NCBI GenBank assembly: GCA_002914805.1
Contig: JXTB01000220.1
Location: forward strand, 239,230-303,229
Length of the DNA: 64,000 bases
Direction of reading: 5' to 3'
Origin: Parasponia andersonii
Lineage: Eukaryota > Streptophyta > Magnoliopsida > Rosales > Cannabaceae
Shown: positions 34,500-46,185 of the stretch, piece after piece
Numbering within the stretch: position 1 is the first letter of the stretch
How the letters are laid out: each line of letters begins with the position of its first letter
Notes under the pieces: generated by a model
What the model saw: the letters and a program-made list of their open reading frames with translations, nothing else
What the model was told of the DNA's origin: nothing
Databases searched by the model: none
Position numbers and translations under genes: made by a program

Positions 34500-34996
34500 A
34501 TAAAGTTTTTCAAAAAAATAAATATTTGCCGATGCATTCTTCTCGTCGATAAAAGTGATCTATTTCAGTCTAAACTTATTTACTGACGCATTCTTTGCAT
34601 CGGCAAATGATTGTAACTTTTTATAAAGACCTTGATCAATACGTTACATTCGTCGACAAATAGTTTTGAATTCAAATTTTCAAATGCTTTCTCTAATAGC
34701 GTACACCATCGGTGAAAGACATACCATTACCGACATATTTTTTCAGTATGCAATTGATTCTAGCTGTATATTATTAGTGCCCTTTCTGAGACTGGATATC
34801 TTTCACTGACGAGACGTAAAGCATCAGTACAGGTATAAAAGCATCGGGATATAATTTATTCTCCGATGACTTTTACACTGATACCAGTCACTGATGATAA
34901 AATGCGTCGATAAATGCAAAATGACCTTTGCCGATGGATTTTCTATACTTTCACTGATGCATTGTTCCGTCAGTGAAAGCTTTCATTCTCCTAGTG
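34500..34996 (+). mobile_element. CACTA right subterminal region and terminal inverted repeat
   Basis: Ends ...GCTTTCATTCTCCTAGTG; the reverse strand therefore begins CACTAGGAGAATGAAAGC, a CACTA terminus. The preceding 480 bases carry several copies, in both orientations, of a motif like TTTGCCGATGCATTCTT or ACGCATTCTTTGCATCGGC (34528, 34600, 34925, 34960). Such arrays are the binding sites for the ORF2 protein in this superfamily. The partner left terminus was not found. Confidence 0.85.
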
Positions 34997-35894
34997 GTAT
35001 GCATGGAATGACATAATTACTTTATATTATAGTTAGCAATTTTATGTATAATACATTCGGATTACATATATTTGCTAAATATATTTAAAAAATACTCGTA
35101 ATTTTCAATGAAAAATGTATTGTACAAGTATTACACACGTATGTATCTTTCAGTCCTATAAAATACGCCTCAACAACCTTATTTTCTTTATTTAAAATTT
35201 TATTTTGTCCCAATAGATATTTTGTTATTATTTTCTAATGTAATATATTGATTTTGTTTTGAATAATTAACCACTTATTCAATTTATAATAAGTAATATT
35301 TATATTTTTTTTCATCAATCACATTAAATCATGTGAAAAATCTCATATTTTTATAGGAAATTACACTTTTTATTAGCATATTTTATAAACTTATTTTTCA
35401 AAATTAGAAATATTATACATGGATAAATAAATTTATGAATTTTTAACGTACATGTGTTTTAATTCCGAATTTTCAAAAGTATTTTTGATAAAAATTATGA
35501 ATTTTACCCGTCCGTAATATAGGCTGTTTAATTCATATCCCGTAGTTTGCTAACTATGCTTTATTTTACTTGTGTACTTAGAACCAGAAACTCATAAAAT
35601 TTAAATGTGGCATATGAGTGCCATTTTTTTATTTGCACATGCACATGCACATGCTTTTAATTGTTATTTTTTCTTTCGTTAAAGAAAGTGTCGTAAAAGG
35701 CATGACACAAGTCTTAAATGTATATCTACAAATTAGCAGTATCGTGGCGGTACAAATAACTTCACTATTATTTAACTATAACATGACATTATCCTATTTA
35801 GTTTAAATTCCAATAGACAGAAGTCCATTTAGTTTATGCTTAGGATTCAAGTACAACATGCCTTCGGTTCTGTTATCCAAAATAAACCATATAC
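34997..35894. other. AT-rich spacer, nothing recognised
   Basis: No domain-bearing frame; a GCACAT triplication at 35635-35653 and small ORFs (35618-35806) without features. Confidence 0.5.
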
Positions 35895-36239
35895 TCATAG
35901 ATTACACAACTAAATGAAACTTAAAAGTTCTTGGTAAATTCATAAATGTGAGCGTTAATTTCCTCTATCAGGCTTTGCTTGGTTGATAAGCCTAATGGGT
36001 GATCATCACAACGTGGAATAAACTCTCGAGGAAGCAAGTAATGCTCCCATATTGTTGGAGTGCCAGAAAATAACACAATGCACATGCTTCTAAGTTGTCC
36101 AACGTTGTTAAGTTTCATTTAGTTTCTCAATAAATAACTCCATGAGATGCCCATTAAGTAATTATATCTCAGCATGGAGGCATCAGTTTCAACTTGAAAA
36201 GGTTTATCAAAATCGGGTAAAGCGAGTACATGAGCAATA
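35895..36239 (-). pseudogene. Ty3/gypsy RNase H fragment
   Basis: Seen: minus strand HVLALPDFDKPFQVETDAS at 36230-36175, then a break, and EHYLLPREFIPRCDDHPLG at 36050-35990. Known: gypsy RNase H reads VLALPDFxKPFxxETDAS with the catalytic Asp in ETDAS, and WQHYLLPKEFxxxTDHxSL. Intervening segment shortened, with a stop. It directly adjoins the end of LTR copy B at 36240 and belongs to an otherwise absent gypsy element. Confidence 0.75.
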
Positions 36240-37329
36240 TGATGGAATATGGACCTAACACTTAGGAGAAATTATACATGCATAAATATGGAAAACATAT
36301 GATCACATCATGAACATAGCGGAAAAAATAACGAATTTAGGTTTTAAAATTTTTACATGAAAATAATTTTCATAACCATATATCATGCATATATCATATA
36401 TAGGATCATGTATAACATAAATTAAATCTAGATACATAAATCCTAAAAATGAGATTAGGGTTTACCTCTTGTAGTGTGCTCCTCCTTGATCTCTTTATTG
36501 TAGGTGATCAAATCTCCAATACTAGATCTTTTTGTTTATGCTCTTGCTCTTGGTTGATAAGGAGAGTGGGCACCAAGTTGTATCCTATGTTGGAGAACAA
36601 TCAAGAACACCTTCTTCATCTTTGAAACACCAGGATGTGAGATGAGATCGTAAGAATGTAGGAAACTTTTTCTCTCTCTATCTCTCTCTCAGCCTTAGCT
36701 GAATTCTCTCTCTCTTCCCTTCCTTGTAATTTTTGTGTAACACACTCAGTGTTACTGTACAGTTTTTTCTCCCATATATCTTATATATGTGGAGCCAAAA
36801 ACTGCTAATCCTAGTCCAACTAAGATTAGGCTTATTCTCCAATTTGGACTTTAGGTGTATTTTTATAAATATGTCAAGCTCATGTAACTTATTTATAAAA
36901 ATATCAACTTCTATATATAATCATTTTTTTACATAGTTTCGTCAAACCAATTTCACAAATACCACCAATTAAATATTGAGCTTTTGTTGAGTTAGACAAG
37001 GGACCTAATGGATCTAAATAATTAAGCTCCAATAGTATAATAAATACTTAATAACTCTTATTATGCTATATATATTAATGCTATTAGTAAAGGGGACACT
37101 CCACTAAAAACCCAATACTGCACTCTTAGAATAAATATCATGTGTTTTATAGATATTTAATCAACTAGTCTTGATTAACCAATCCATCTAGCATATTCTA
37201 TACCACATATAGAATTCTTATACAATGTCATAGTTGGATAGGTGAAATTACCGTAATACTCCTTCAACACATATTTACCTTTAAGTTACTATCTTTCTAT
37301 CAAGAAAATAATGTTGTCAATAATTTTAT

Positions 37330-39909
37330 TGTAAAATCCTAAATTTTGTAAGGGTAATTAAGTAAATTTACTTCAAGGGCATTTTGATAATTTTATATTT
37401 TTGGATTAATTACATAAAAATCATAAATAAATTTGGTGTTGAATCTAGACAAGATTATGTCTAGATGCATTTGGGGTCAAAGTGAAAAAGAAAATTTCAA
37501 ATTGGGGGCAAAAGTGTAATTAATGAGGGACTAAAATGAGAGAATCTTTTAAAATTGGGGCCAAAGTGGAATTTTAAAAACTTATTTTTTCGGTCGAATC
37601 AGATTGTACCACGTGTCCCACTGCTACAGTTTTTGAAAAATTGCATAAAAACCCCTCATTTCTCTCTTCTTCTCCACCGAAACCCCTCAAAACACACCCA
37701 CGGAAACTGTTCATCCGAGCCTCCACCATCTGCCACCGTGCCAGACCCACCCATCCGCCATGACCGGAGACACCGACGAACCAGTGTCGGGTGCTGCTGC
37801 CATGAATCGTTGCCTGTCGCCGGAGAAATCGTGCCCGGAAGATTTCACCACCGGAACGGTTTTTCACCCGTCGTGCCGCCGTCCGACGTCTGATCACCGT
37901 GCCACCGCTACCGTTGGATTCGTCCTGACTCTAGCTTTGATTTCCGGCCACTCTCGACCTCCAACTCACCTCTAGTAAGAAGTTGGCTACTGTAGTAATA
38001 TTTTAATATTTAAATTTTGTGGTATTTTCGTAATTATTTTGGAATTGAGTTATTTTTCTCGAGAAAATTATACCACGTGATAGAGGAGTTTGAAACATGA
38101 AATTTCATGATTTTTAAGTGTTAAAATGATAACCGAAAGATCGTTAATTATCGGGACGCAAATGTGGTATTTTTATTATTTTCGGAGTTTTGCGCCCATT
38201 TAGAGTTCGAGACCTTAAAACTGAGTTCTGACTTTGAATTTTGACTCAGTGAGATCGGGACATGAAGTTTGATATAAAATATCACTAATTTCCGAAGTGA
38301 CACGAAAATCGAGAAAATAACTCGTGAATTGCACTGTTTTGCGTGCCACAGGCTGGTTCTGTACCGGGACCCGTTTTCGACAAACTTTATATCTAAACCA
38401 ACGATTTTGGGTGTTCTGAATTCAGTGGTTACCTTTGTTTCTCTATCCGAGATTCCATTTGAAAAGTCAACTTTTCAAGTGAACGAGACGAGACTCGAGA
38501 ACAACTATCCGGTCAACCTGGTGATCAATTGAGGATATTTCTAGCGTTTTTAGCTCAGCATAATTACTATTTCGAGGTAGGGGATTCAATTTCCTTGTTT
38601 TCTATTATTTTCATTTAAATTGGAATTTATCTTTAAAAATGAAATTTCATGATTTTATTAAATTGAATTATTTGAATAGTTATTTTGATGAACTATGAAT
38701 TTGTGAAACATTGTAGACTGCTCTAGATATTTTTAAATATGGTTTTGTACAAGTTTTTATATTTTGAATTCGGTAAAGCCATGGAAAATATACTTTGGAT
38801 TTTTAAAGTACAAAATGGATTTTAACTAAAAATCAGAACATGTCTAGGATATCAAAACACTGCATAGTTGTTTGAGACTTTATATATATTGTATATTTCA
38901 TACAATCAGGCATGAGAGTCGTCTTAGGCATCACGGTATTGTAGTAGGCAGACTAGTACACCCGCCTTCGATGAGAGCCCGTAAACCCATGCGGGGTTGT
39001 TTTCTGACTACCTCCATTCAGTAGGCGTAGGCATTCGGTGCCCCTCCGGTTTTTCAGAGATAGATGTCAGGCAGACAGCACTCAATACATGTAGTATAAG
39101 TTGCTCTAGTTGTGATGAAAGGATGAGGACTCATGTGATGTATTGATTTATGTGATGTGCATTATACTTATTTTAAATGAGACTTTTATATGTTTTGACC
39201 TGGATATCTGGTTTGATTTTAGCATGGTTTTCTATAAATGGTTTTAAGTACTTGATATTTATAGAAATGCTTTCCGGTATTACTAATCATGCAGATATGT
39301 ACTATGCTTGTTTTATTATGGTTTTTAATCTGTTTTAACCTGGATATATATCTGGTTTTTATTTGAGCATGATTTTTTGTAAAGATTTTCTATATGTGTC
39401 TGAAATGCTCCATATATATAAAAATCTTTTTAGAATTACCATCCATGCAGTTGTATTGAGAATTACTAAAAAGATTTTCCAAAAAAGAGAAATTGGGTAA
39501 CCTACTGGGCAATTTTTGCTCATGTCCCTTCTTTCTCCGCAGGTGGTGTTCAGTGTGACATTGACGGTCAACCAGCAGAATAGGAAGTTATCTTTTATTC
39601 GTAACTTGAGACTTGATAGAGCTAGGAGTGTAAATACAAGACTCGAGTTTAAGTCTTGTAACATATTTGGATATTACTAGTATTCTTGTTAAGTATGTTA
39701 ATTTTAAAATGTCTGTAATTATATATGTCATTCTAGTGTGATATGGAGGTATGGATGATGATGCTCTGTAAACTATCTGAGAATTTGATTTTTCTTGAAA
39801 TTTTTCAGTTTGTGTTTATTGGTGGCTATGAATTGTGGATTAGGTCCACTGAAAAAAAAAAAATTTGAAATTCCCCTTCTGCCACTATCTCGGGGTTTGG
39901 GTCGTGACA
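37330..39909 (+). mobile_element. 5' LTR (2580 bp)
   Basis: TGTAAAATCC...GGTCGTGACA. Contains a relatively GC-rich block with overlapping ORFs at 37555-37975, which is LTR sequence and is partly repeated in the 3' LTR. The part 37744-39403 is missing from the 3' LTR. Confidence 0.9.
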
Positions 39910-39916
39910 GAAATTG

Positions 39917-39928
39917 TGGTATCAGAGC
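39917..39928 (+). promoter_or_regulatory. primer-binding site (tRNA-Met)
   Basis: TGGTATCAGAGC, perfect complement type for initiator-Met tRNA, seven bases after the LTR end. Confidence 0.95.
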
Positions 39929-40041
39929 TTTGTTTTTAATACCTCGGACATAGCACCATTAAACTAGATTGAGATTATTTTTATGATTATATGCATCATT
40001 ACCTCACTAATAGTTTGGTATATAATTTCAGACTTTTATAA

Positions 40042-41270
40042 ATGCCTCCTATGAGAGCCCCGAGGCACCAACCTAGTGCCGAGCCCCTTCCAATTCCACA
40101 AGGCTTCAACCAATTTTTCGAAGCTATGCGTCATGTTTTTCGTGAGATGAAAGGTCCTAACGTTCAGCCTCAACCTCAACCACAACAAGAGCGTTAACCC
40201 GATCAGGCTGATCATCTTTAGAAATTTATGCGCCTTCAACCTAGATAATATGATGGGACCCCAGACCCACTTGTTGCCAACGCATGGTTGCGTGAGATGG
40301 CACGACATTTTCGGACTCTGGGTACTCCTAGAGAGTTTTGGGCTGTATTTGCTATCTCTCACTTGATGGGAAATACTATCCATTGGTGGGAGACAATTGA
40401 GGTTATGTAAAACGTAGAAGGTGTAACTTGGGAAGAATTTGAGAGACTCTTCAAGGCCCATTATGCAAACGATGATCAACAAGCTGAGGTGATTGGTCAT
40501 TTCGAGAGACTTACTCAAGGGAATAGAACAGTTAACCAATACGTGATGGAATTCACCGAATTGGCAAGCCTTGCCCTCAGTTCAGCGGTGAGTGACACTT
40601 ACCGAATTGCGAAGTTCAAGAATGGACTGAATCAAAGCATCCACAACCGTATTGCTATTCACTCATTTGCCACTCTTTCTGAAGTTGTGCTAGCTGGCCA
40701 ACGAGCTAAAGCCTTAGAAAATGACCAGGGTGTGAGGAGAAATAAAAGCAACGAGAGGAAAATGAAGAAGAGGAACCATAGACAATGTCTGCTCAGGGTT
40801 CACCTAACGGTGGAAGCTATAATAACAGTGGTTCAGCAGGTAGTAAGAGGTTCAGCCCCTATACATGTTACCACTGTGGTCAGCAGGGCCATAAGAGGAA
40901 TGAGTGCCCAAAATGTCTGCAGAAATCCCCTCTTTCTCAGGGAGGACCGCTTGGGAGTTATTCTAGTTCAGCACCTCCCCATAACACTCAAGCTAGGCTA
41001 CCACAGTCTCAGGGTGTTTTTCCCAGGATTTTTCATCTCCACCACCTTACCAATACCAGTACTGCCTCCAGGGTTATACTTAGAATTTCCAGACTCCTCA
41101 GGCTTCAAGGAGTCAAGGAGGGCGTGGATATGGTAGCAGTTGTCTGGGATCTAGTAGCAGTCGTCTTGGACAAGGAAGAGGCAATAAAGGAAAGGGAAAA
41201 TTTACTGGCCAAGCTTACGCAGTTTCTGGAACTAATGGTATCCATGAACACACTGGCCGAGGTGTTGTTG
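40042..41270 (+). pseudogene. Tekay-like gag
   Basis: Start at 40042, first Met after the PBS (MPPMRAPRHQPS). Seen: Pro/Gln-rich N-part with CAA and CAG codons turned into stops near 40197 and 40219; retrotrans_gag core with WLREMARHFRTLGTP, FAISHLMGNTIHWWETIE, WEEFERLFKAHY and FERLTQGNRTVNQYVMEFTE; a frameshift near 40760; zinc knuckle CYHCGQQGHKRNEC at 40866-40907 (CX2CX4HX4C intact); then a Gly/Ser/Gln-rich tail in a third frame that runs into the protease. Gag builds the particle and binds element RNA. Confidence 0.9.
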
Positions 41271-42610
41271 TTGGTATGGTTCTTATTTCATATTCTTGGG
41301 CATGTTTTTTGTTTGACACTGGTGCATCTCATTCATTCATATCCTTGTTGTTTGTTCAACTTTTGGGATTAGAATTTTCTGAGTTGGATTATGCCTTGAC
41401 TTTAGGAACACCTTTAGGTGGTGTTTCTGATTTGTCTTGTGTGTGGAAATCTTGTTGTGTGGTGATTGATGGTAAAGAATTACTCGCTGATTTAATTGTA
41501 TTACCAATGAAACAATACGATGTAATTCTCAGTATGGATTGGTTATCCAAGTATCGAGCTATCGTCGATTGTTATGATAAGCGAGTGACTCTTTTTTGGG
41601 ATGATGGATGACCCATAATATATCACGCCCGAATGAATTTTTTGAAACCAAGTCCTATTTTAAAAGCCTGTTTAAGAGGTAGGAAGAAACTTGAGTGTTA
41701 TAGGAACTTGTTTGCCATTGATGGCGAAGTGAGAACTTATGATCAAGACCTATGGATTCCGGTGGTGAGTGAATATCCAGAAGTATTTTCTGAGGATTTA
41801 CCAGGGCTACCACCAGATAGGGAGATCGAGTTCTGTATTGACCTTGTTCCTGGAGCTCAACCAGTTTCTATTCCAGTCTACTGCATAGCTCCTGCAGAGG
41901 TGAACGAATTGAGGGAACAATTGGATGATTTGATATCTAAGGGTTTCATTCGAAGTAGTAATTCTCCTTGGGGTGCTCCTGTTTTGTATGCCAAGAAAGC
42001 TGACAGTACTTTAAGGCTATGTGTGGACTACAGGAAGTTAAACCAGCTGACGATAAAGAATAAGTATCCTCTGCCGAGGATTGACGAGTTGTTTGATCAA
42101 CTTGGTGGATCAAGATTTTTCTCTAAGATTGACTTGAGGTCAAGTTATCACCAGTTAAAGATAAGAAAGGAAGATGTACAAAAAATAGCATTCAGAACCC
42201 GTTATGGTCATTTTAAGTTTCTGGTAATGCCTTTTGGTTTGACAAATGCGCCTATAGCTTTTATGGACCTCATGAATCGGATTTTCAGGCTATACTTGGA
42301 TCGTTTTGTAGTTGTTTATATTGATGACATCCTGGTGTATTCCAAGACTCAGGAAGACAATGCCGAACATCTAAGGACAGTGCTTGAAGTCTTGAGAAGT
42401 CAACAATTGTATGCTAAAAGATCAAAATGTGACTTCTGGATGTCAGAAGTTAAATTCTTGGGGCATGTAATTTCTCAAGAAGGTATCTCAGTCGATTCTA
42501 CTAAGGTAGAAGCTATTCTAAAATGGGAAAGACCAAAGAATGTAACAGAGATATGAAGTTTCCTCAGTTTAGCAGGGTATTACCGTCGTTTTATTCAGAA
42601 CTTATCAAGG
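41271..42610 (+). pseudogene. Tekay-like protease and reverse transcriptase
   Basis: Seen: protease FDTGASHSFIS with catalytic Asp at 41316, then DVILSMDWLSKY; a stop at 41611 after VTLFWDDG; RT with [72 protein letters not shown] and the catalytic box [10 protein letters not shown] at 42317-42346, [14 protein letters not shown]-to-TGA type change after VTEI at 42554 stops the frame, which continues as [18 protein letters not shown]. This is the best-preserved RT of the window. Confidence 0.95.
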
Positions 42611-43170
42611 GTTGCATTACCATTGACAAGGCTGACTAGGAAGGATGTCAAGTTTATTTGGGATAATGATTGTGAAGAAGCTTTCAGGAAATTGAAGCAT
42701 AACTTGACAACTGCACCTATTCTTACAATTCCTGAGAGTAATGAATCTTATGTGGTGTATACCGATGCTTCTAAGATGGGATTGAGATGTGTTCTGATGC
42801 AAAATGGGCGAGTTATAGCGTATGCTTCTCGACAGTTGAAACCACATGAGAGGAACTATCCCACACATGACTTGGAGCTTGCAGCAATAATTTTCCCACT
42901 CAAAATATGGAGGTGTTATCTGTATGGCATGAAATTTGAGATATTCTTTGACCATAAGAGTTTGAAATATCTCTTCACTCAACGGGATCTAAACCTGAGG
43001 CAGTGGAGATGGATTGAGTATATGGAAGATTATGACTTTGAGCTACAGTATAATCCTGGCAAGGCCAATGTTGTAGTAGATACCTTGAGTAGAAAATCGC
43101 TTAGCTCCTTATCGGCACTTATACTTCAAGATTGGAAGAACTCATTGGAAATGGGTGATTATAATTTGTA
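42611..43170 (+). pseudogene. Tekay-like RNase H
   Basis: Seen: [60 protein letters not shown] and [15 protein letters not shown]. Catalytic Asp (YTDAS), Glu (DLEL) and Asp (VVDTLSRK; family VADALSRK) are present. Ends in a stop at 43171 inside the linker to integrase. Confidence 0.9.
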
Positions 43171-44535
43171 GTACTTTGAATTTGGAAACATTGCTTACCT
43201 CAGTAATGTTGTTGCCACACCTGCACTTCTCCAAACTATGCAACAAAGTCAACGGCAAGATCAAGAGTTGAGAACGATCTGGAATCAACTCGAAAATGGT
43301 GAACAACTAGAAGGTTGGAGTATGAATAGAGAAGGATTTGTGCTTTTCAAAGGAAAGCTAGCAGTAGCTAATGATCCTCATCTTAGAGAGGCCATTCTCA
43401 CTGAAGCTCATAAATCTAAGTTTGCAGTACATCCTGGTAGCACCAAGATGTCTCATGACCTAAAAAGACAGTATTGGTGGAAAGATATGAAACGTGACGT
43501 AGCTACTTTTGTGGCTAAGTGCATGACATGTCAACAAGTTAAAGCTGAACACCAGAGACCAACTGGACTACTACAGCCTTTACCCATACCAGAGTGGAAA
43601 TGGGATAAAATCATCATGGACTTTGTAATGGGTTTACCTATGACCCAAAGAAAGAACGACGCAGTTTGGGTGATTGTTGATCATATGACAAAAACTGCTC
43701 ATTTCATACCGATCGGATTTGATTTTTCACTCAACAAGCTTAGTCGTCTCTATATTGACAATATTGTTCGATTGCATGGAATGCCATCAAGCATAGTTTC
43801 AGACAGGGACCCAAGATTTACTTCTAAGTTCTGGAGAGCTTTGCAGAAAGCTTTGGGAACGGAACTAAATCTCAGCACTGCTCACCATCCTCCAACAGAT
43901 GGCCAATCTTAGAGGACTATTCAGATTCTAGAAGACATGCTTCATTCTTGTATATTAGATTTTGTGTCATTCTTGGGCCGGAACTGATATAAGAGACTAC
44001 TGAGAAAATTAACAAGATTCGACAAAGACTTAAAGTCACGCAGAGTCGACAGAAAAATTATGCGGATCCTAAGAGACGTGAAGTAGAATTCGAAGTTGGT
44101 GATAAAGTATTCTTGAAAGTGAAGCCAAGGCGTGGGATCACTAGATTTGGGCTTAAAGGCAAATTGGCTCCAATATATATTGGACCATTTGAAATTACTT
44201 CTAGAATTGGGCCCGTAGCCTATGGTTTGGAACTACCATCACAATTAGGCCGAGTGTACAATGTTTTTCATGTCTCGATGCTCAGGAAGTATGTGCCTGA
44301 TCCATCTCATGTTATCCAGTATGTGGAAGAGCCATTACAAGAGGATGTAACATATGAGGAACAACCAGTTTGAATACTGGGGAGAGAGCTCAAAGTGCTT
44401 ATAAATAGGGAGATACCACTTGTCAAGGTTCTTTGGCAACATCATGGGGAAGACGAAGCCACTTGGGAGCTAGAAACAGAAATGTATGACAAATATCCTC
44501 ATTTGTTTAATTTCAAACTTGAAGTTGTACTTTGA
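43171..44535 (+). pseudogene. Tekay-like integrase with chromodomain-like tail
   Basis: Seen: zinc domain HPGSTKMSHDLKRQYWW with CMTCQQVK; core IIMDFVMGLP, VIVDHMTKTAHFIP, SDRDPRFTSKFW, STAHHPPTDGQS; then a GAG-to-TAG stop at 43911 and ILEDMLHSCILDF. From there to ILGPEL about 50 residues are missing, including the YNNSYQ and YGRKCRSP segments, with a frameshift. The C-terminal domain follows (GDKVFLKVKPRRGITRFGLK, FHVSMLRKYVPDPSHV) and, after one more stop at 44371, the tail IPLVKVLWQHH...EATWELE, ending at 44535. The tail marks the Tekay/Del chromovirus clade. Confidence 0.9.
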
Positions 44536-44569
44536 CCCTTGTATCCGAATTTCGGGATGAAATTCTTTT

Positions 44570-44582
44570 AAGGGGGAGAGGA
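44570..44582 (+). promoter_or_regulatory. polypurine tract
   Basis: AAGGGGGAGAGGA directly before the 3' LTR start TGTAAAATCC. Confidence 0.9.
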
Positions 44583-45461
44583 TGTAAAATCCTAAATTTT
44601 GTAAGGGTAATTAAGTAAATTTACTTCAAGGGTATTTTGGTAATTTTATATTTTTGGATTAATTAAATAAAAATCAGAAATAAATTTGGTGTTGAATCTA
44701 GACAAGATTTTGTCTAGATGCATTTGGGGTCAAAGTGAAAAAGAAATTTTCAAATTGGAGGCAAAAGTGTAATTAATGAGGGACTAAAATGAGAGAATCT
44801 TTTAAAACTGGGGCCAAAGTGGAATTTCAAAAACTTATTTTTTCGGTCGAATCAGATTGTGCCACGTGTCCAACTGCTACAGTTTTTGAAAAATTGCATA
44901 AAAACCCCTCATTTCTCTCTTCTTCTCCACCAAAACCCCTCAAAACACACCCACGAAAACTGTTCATCCGAGCCTCCACCGTCCGCCCGTGCCAAATGCT
45001 CCATATTTATAAAAATGCTTTTTAGAATTACCAACCATGCAGTTGTATTGGGAAATACTAAATAACCCACTGGGCAATTTATGCTCATCCCCCTTCTTTC
45101 TCTACAGGTGATGTTCAGTGTGACATTGACGGTCAACCAGCAGAATAGGAAGTTATCTTTTATTTGTAACTTGAGACTTGATAGAGCTAGGAGTGTAAAT
45201 ACAAGACTCGAGTTTAAGTCTTGTAAAATATTTGGATATTACTAGTATTCTTGTTTTGTATGTTAATTTGAAAATGTCTGTAATTATATATGCCATTCTA
45301 GTGTGATATGGAGATATGGATGATGATGCTCAGTAAACTATCTGAGAATTTGATTTTTCTTGAAATTTTTCAGTCTGTGTTTATTGGTGGCTATGAATTG
45401 TGGATTAGGTCCACTGAAAAAAAAAATTTGAAATTCCCCTTATGGGGTTTGGATTGTGACA
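44583..45461 (+). mobile_element. 3' LTR, internally deleted (879 bp)
   Basis: Begins TGTAAAATCC, follows the 5' LTR to CCGTGCCA, then jumps to AATGCTCCATA (5' LTR positions 37743 and 39404), and ends GGATTGTGACA. About 1660 bp is lost in one step plus a few small deletions. Confidence 0.9.
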
Positions 45462-46185
45462 TTATTCTCAATGGCCATTTAGAAAAAATTATAAACCAAT
45501 TCACAAAGTGAATACGAAGATCTTAGATTTAATTATTCCATTAATCTTGAAAGACCTTAAAGTGACATTAATGTATAATGTCCTTAACTATTTGGTGTTT
45601 CCATCAATTCATAAGCCATAATCTTCAATATGCTAGAGTTCACCTCTAATTTCACTGAGACTAGTATTTTAACAAATCAAAAGACTACAACTAATGAAAG
45701 CAAGTCCAGTCAACAACAAGGATTAGATATACATGCTAAGAGCTAGTTTGTGATAATCTAAGAATTGAGTTACGATACTCCAATTCTTTATATTACCTGG
45801 TCCTGTTCAATACACATAACTTATTTATGTTGTACTAGTGTTTCTATTAGAAGTCAGATATTTCAATGATTTGAGACACATCATTCCCATTGAGATAAAC
45901 AAATACTATAATCTTTAGTAAATAAAGTATTCCTTCTTTATTTATAGATTGTGAACCAATTCATTTAGACTTAGATAAAGAAAGAAGTCTCCCCATAATT
46001 AACACTTAATCATGTTTGTTTCTTTATATACAAGTAAAGTCATAGAATCTTTTTTAGATAAATAAACTATTCAATTGAGACAATTTAATATAGCAAATAT
46101 CATAATTGCATATAAGAGAAAGTTATTTACTCTAAAAGGATAAAATTTGAAATCTACTTTTTAGGGAAAATATCTCAATAGAGTG

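Larger units (their letters stand above)
37330..45461 (+). mobile_element. Tekay/Del-like Ty3/gypsy element with target duplication TTATT
   Basis: 5' LTR 37330-39909, PBS, gag, pol, polypurine tract, 3' LTR 44583-45461. TTATT flanks it at 37326-37330 and 45462-45466; the last T on the left is shared with the LTR's TG, implying loss of one T. Pre-insertion sequence can be read in the sister copies at about 26490 and 52130. The two LTRs share a first ~410 bp with about a dozen substitutions by eye, so it is younger than the 6.5-18.7 kb element, but coding is broken. Confidence 0.9.
36240..46180 (-). mobile_element. copia-type LTR, copy B, split by a Tekay-like element
   Basis: Parts 46180-45462 and 37329-36240 together align with LTR copy A (25792-27526) in inverted orientation: start TATTGAGATATTTTCCC at 46180, end TATTCCATCA at 36240. 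The start side has the same CACTC flank as copy A (GAGTG at 46181-46185, plus strand), but the end side is CAATA with RNase H sequence behind it, so no matching duplication. ORFs such as 36733-36936 are LTR sequence. Confidence 0.85.

Noticed and set aside
35618..35806. 62-residue plus ORF with MHMHMH
   Set aside because: Produced by a short GCACAT repeat; no other feature.
37555..37975. Three overlapping ORFs of 71-112 residues in a GC-richer block
   Set aside because: They lie in the 5' LTR, overlap on both strands, have no recognisable domain, and part is repeated in the 3' LTR with a shifted frame (44789-45065).
40036..40539. 167-residue minus ORF over gag
   Set aside because: Antisense shadow of the Tekay-like gag, which has the capsid motifs on the plus strand.
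42617..42982. 121-residue minus ORF over RNase H
   Set aside because: Antisense shadow of the plus-strand gypsy RNase H.
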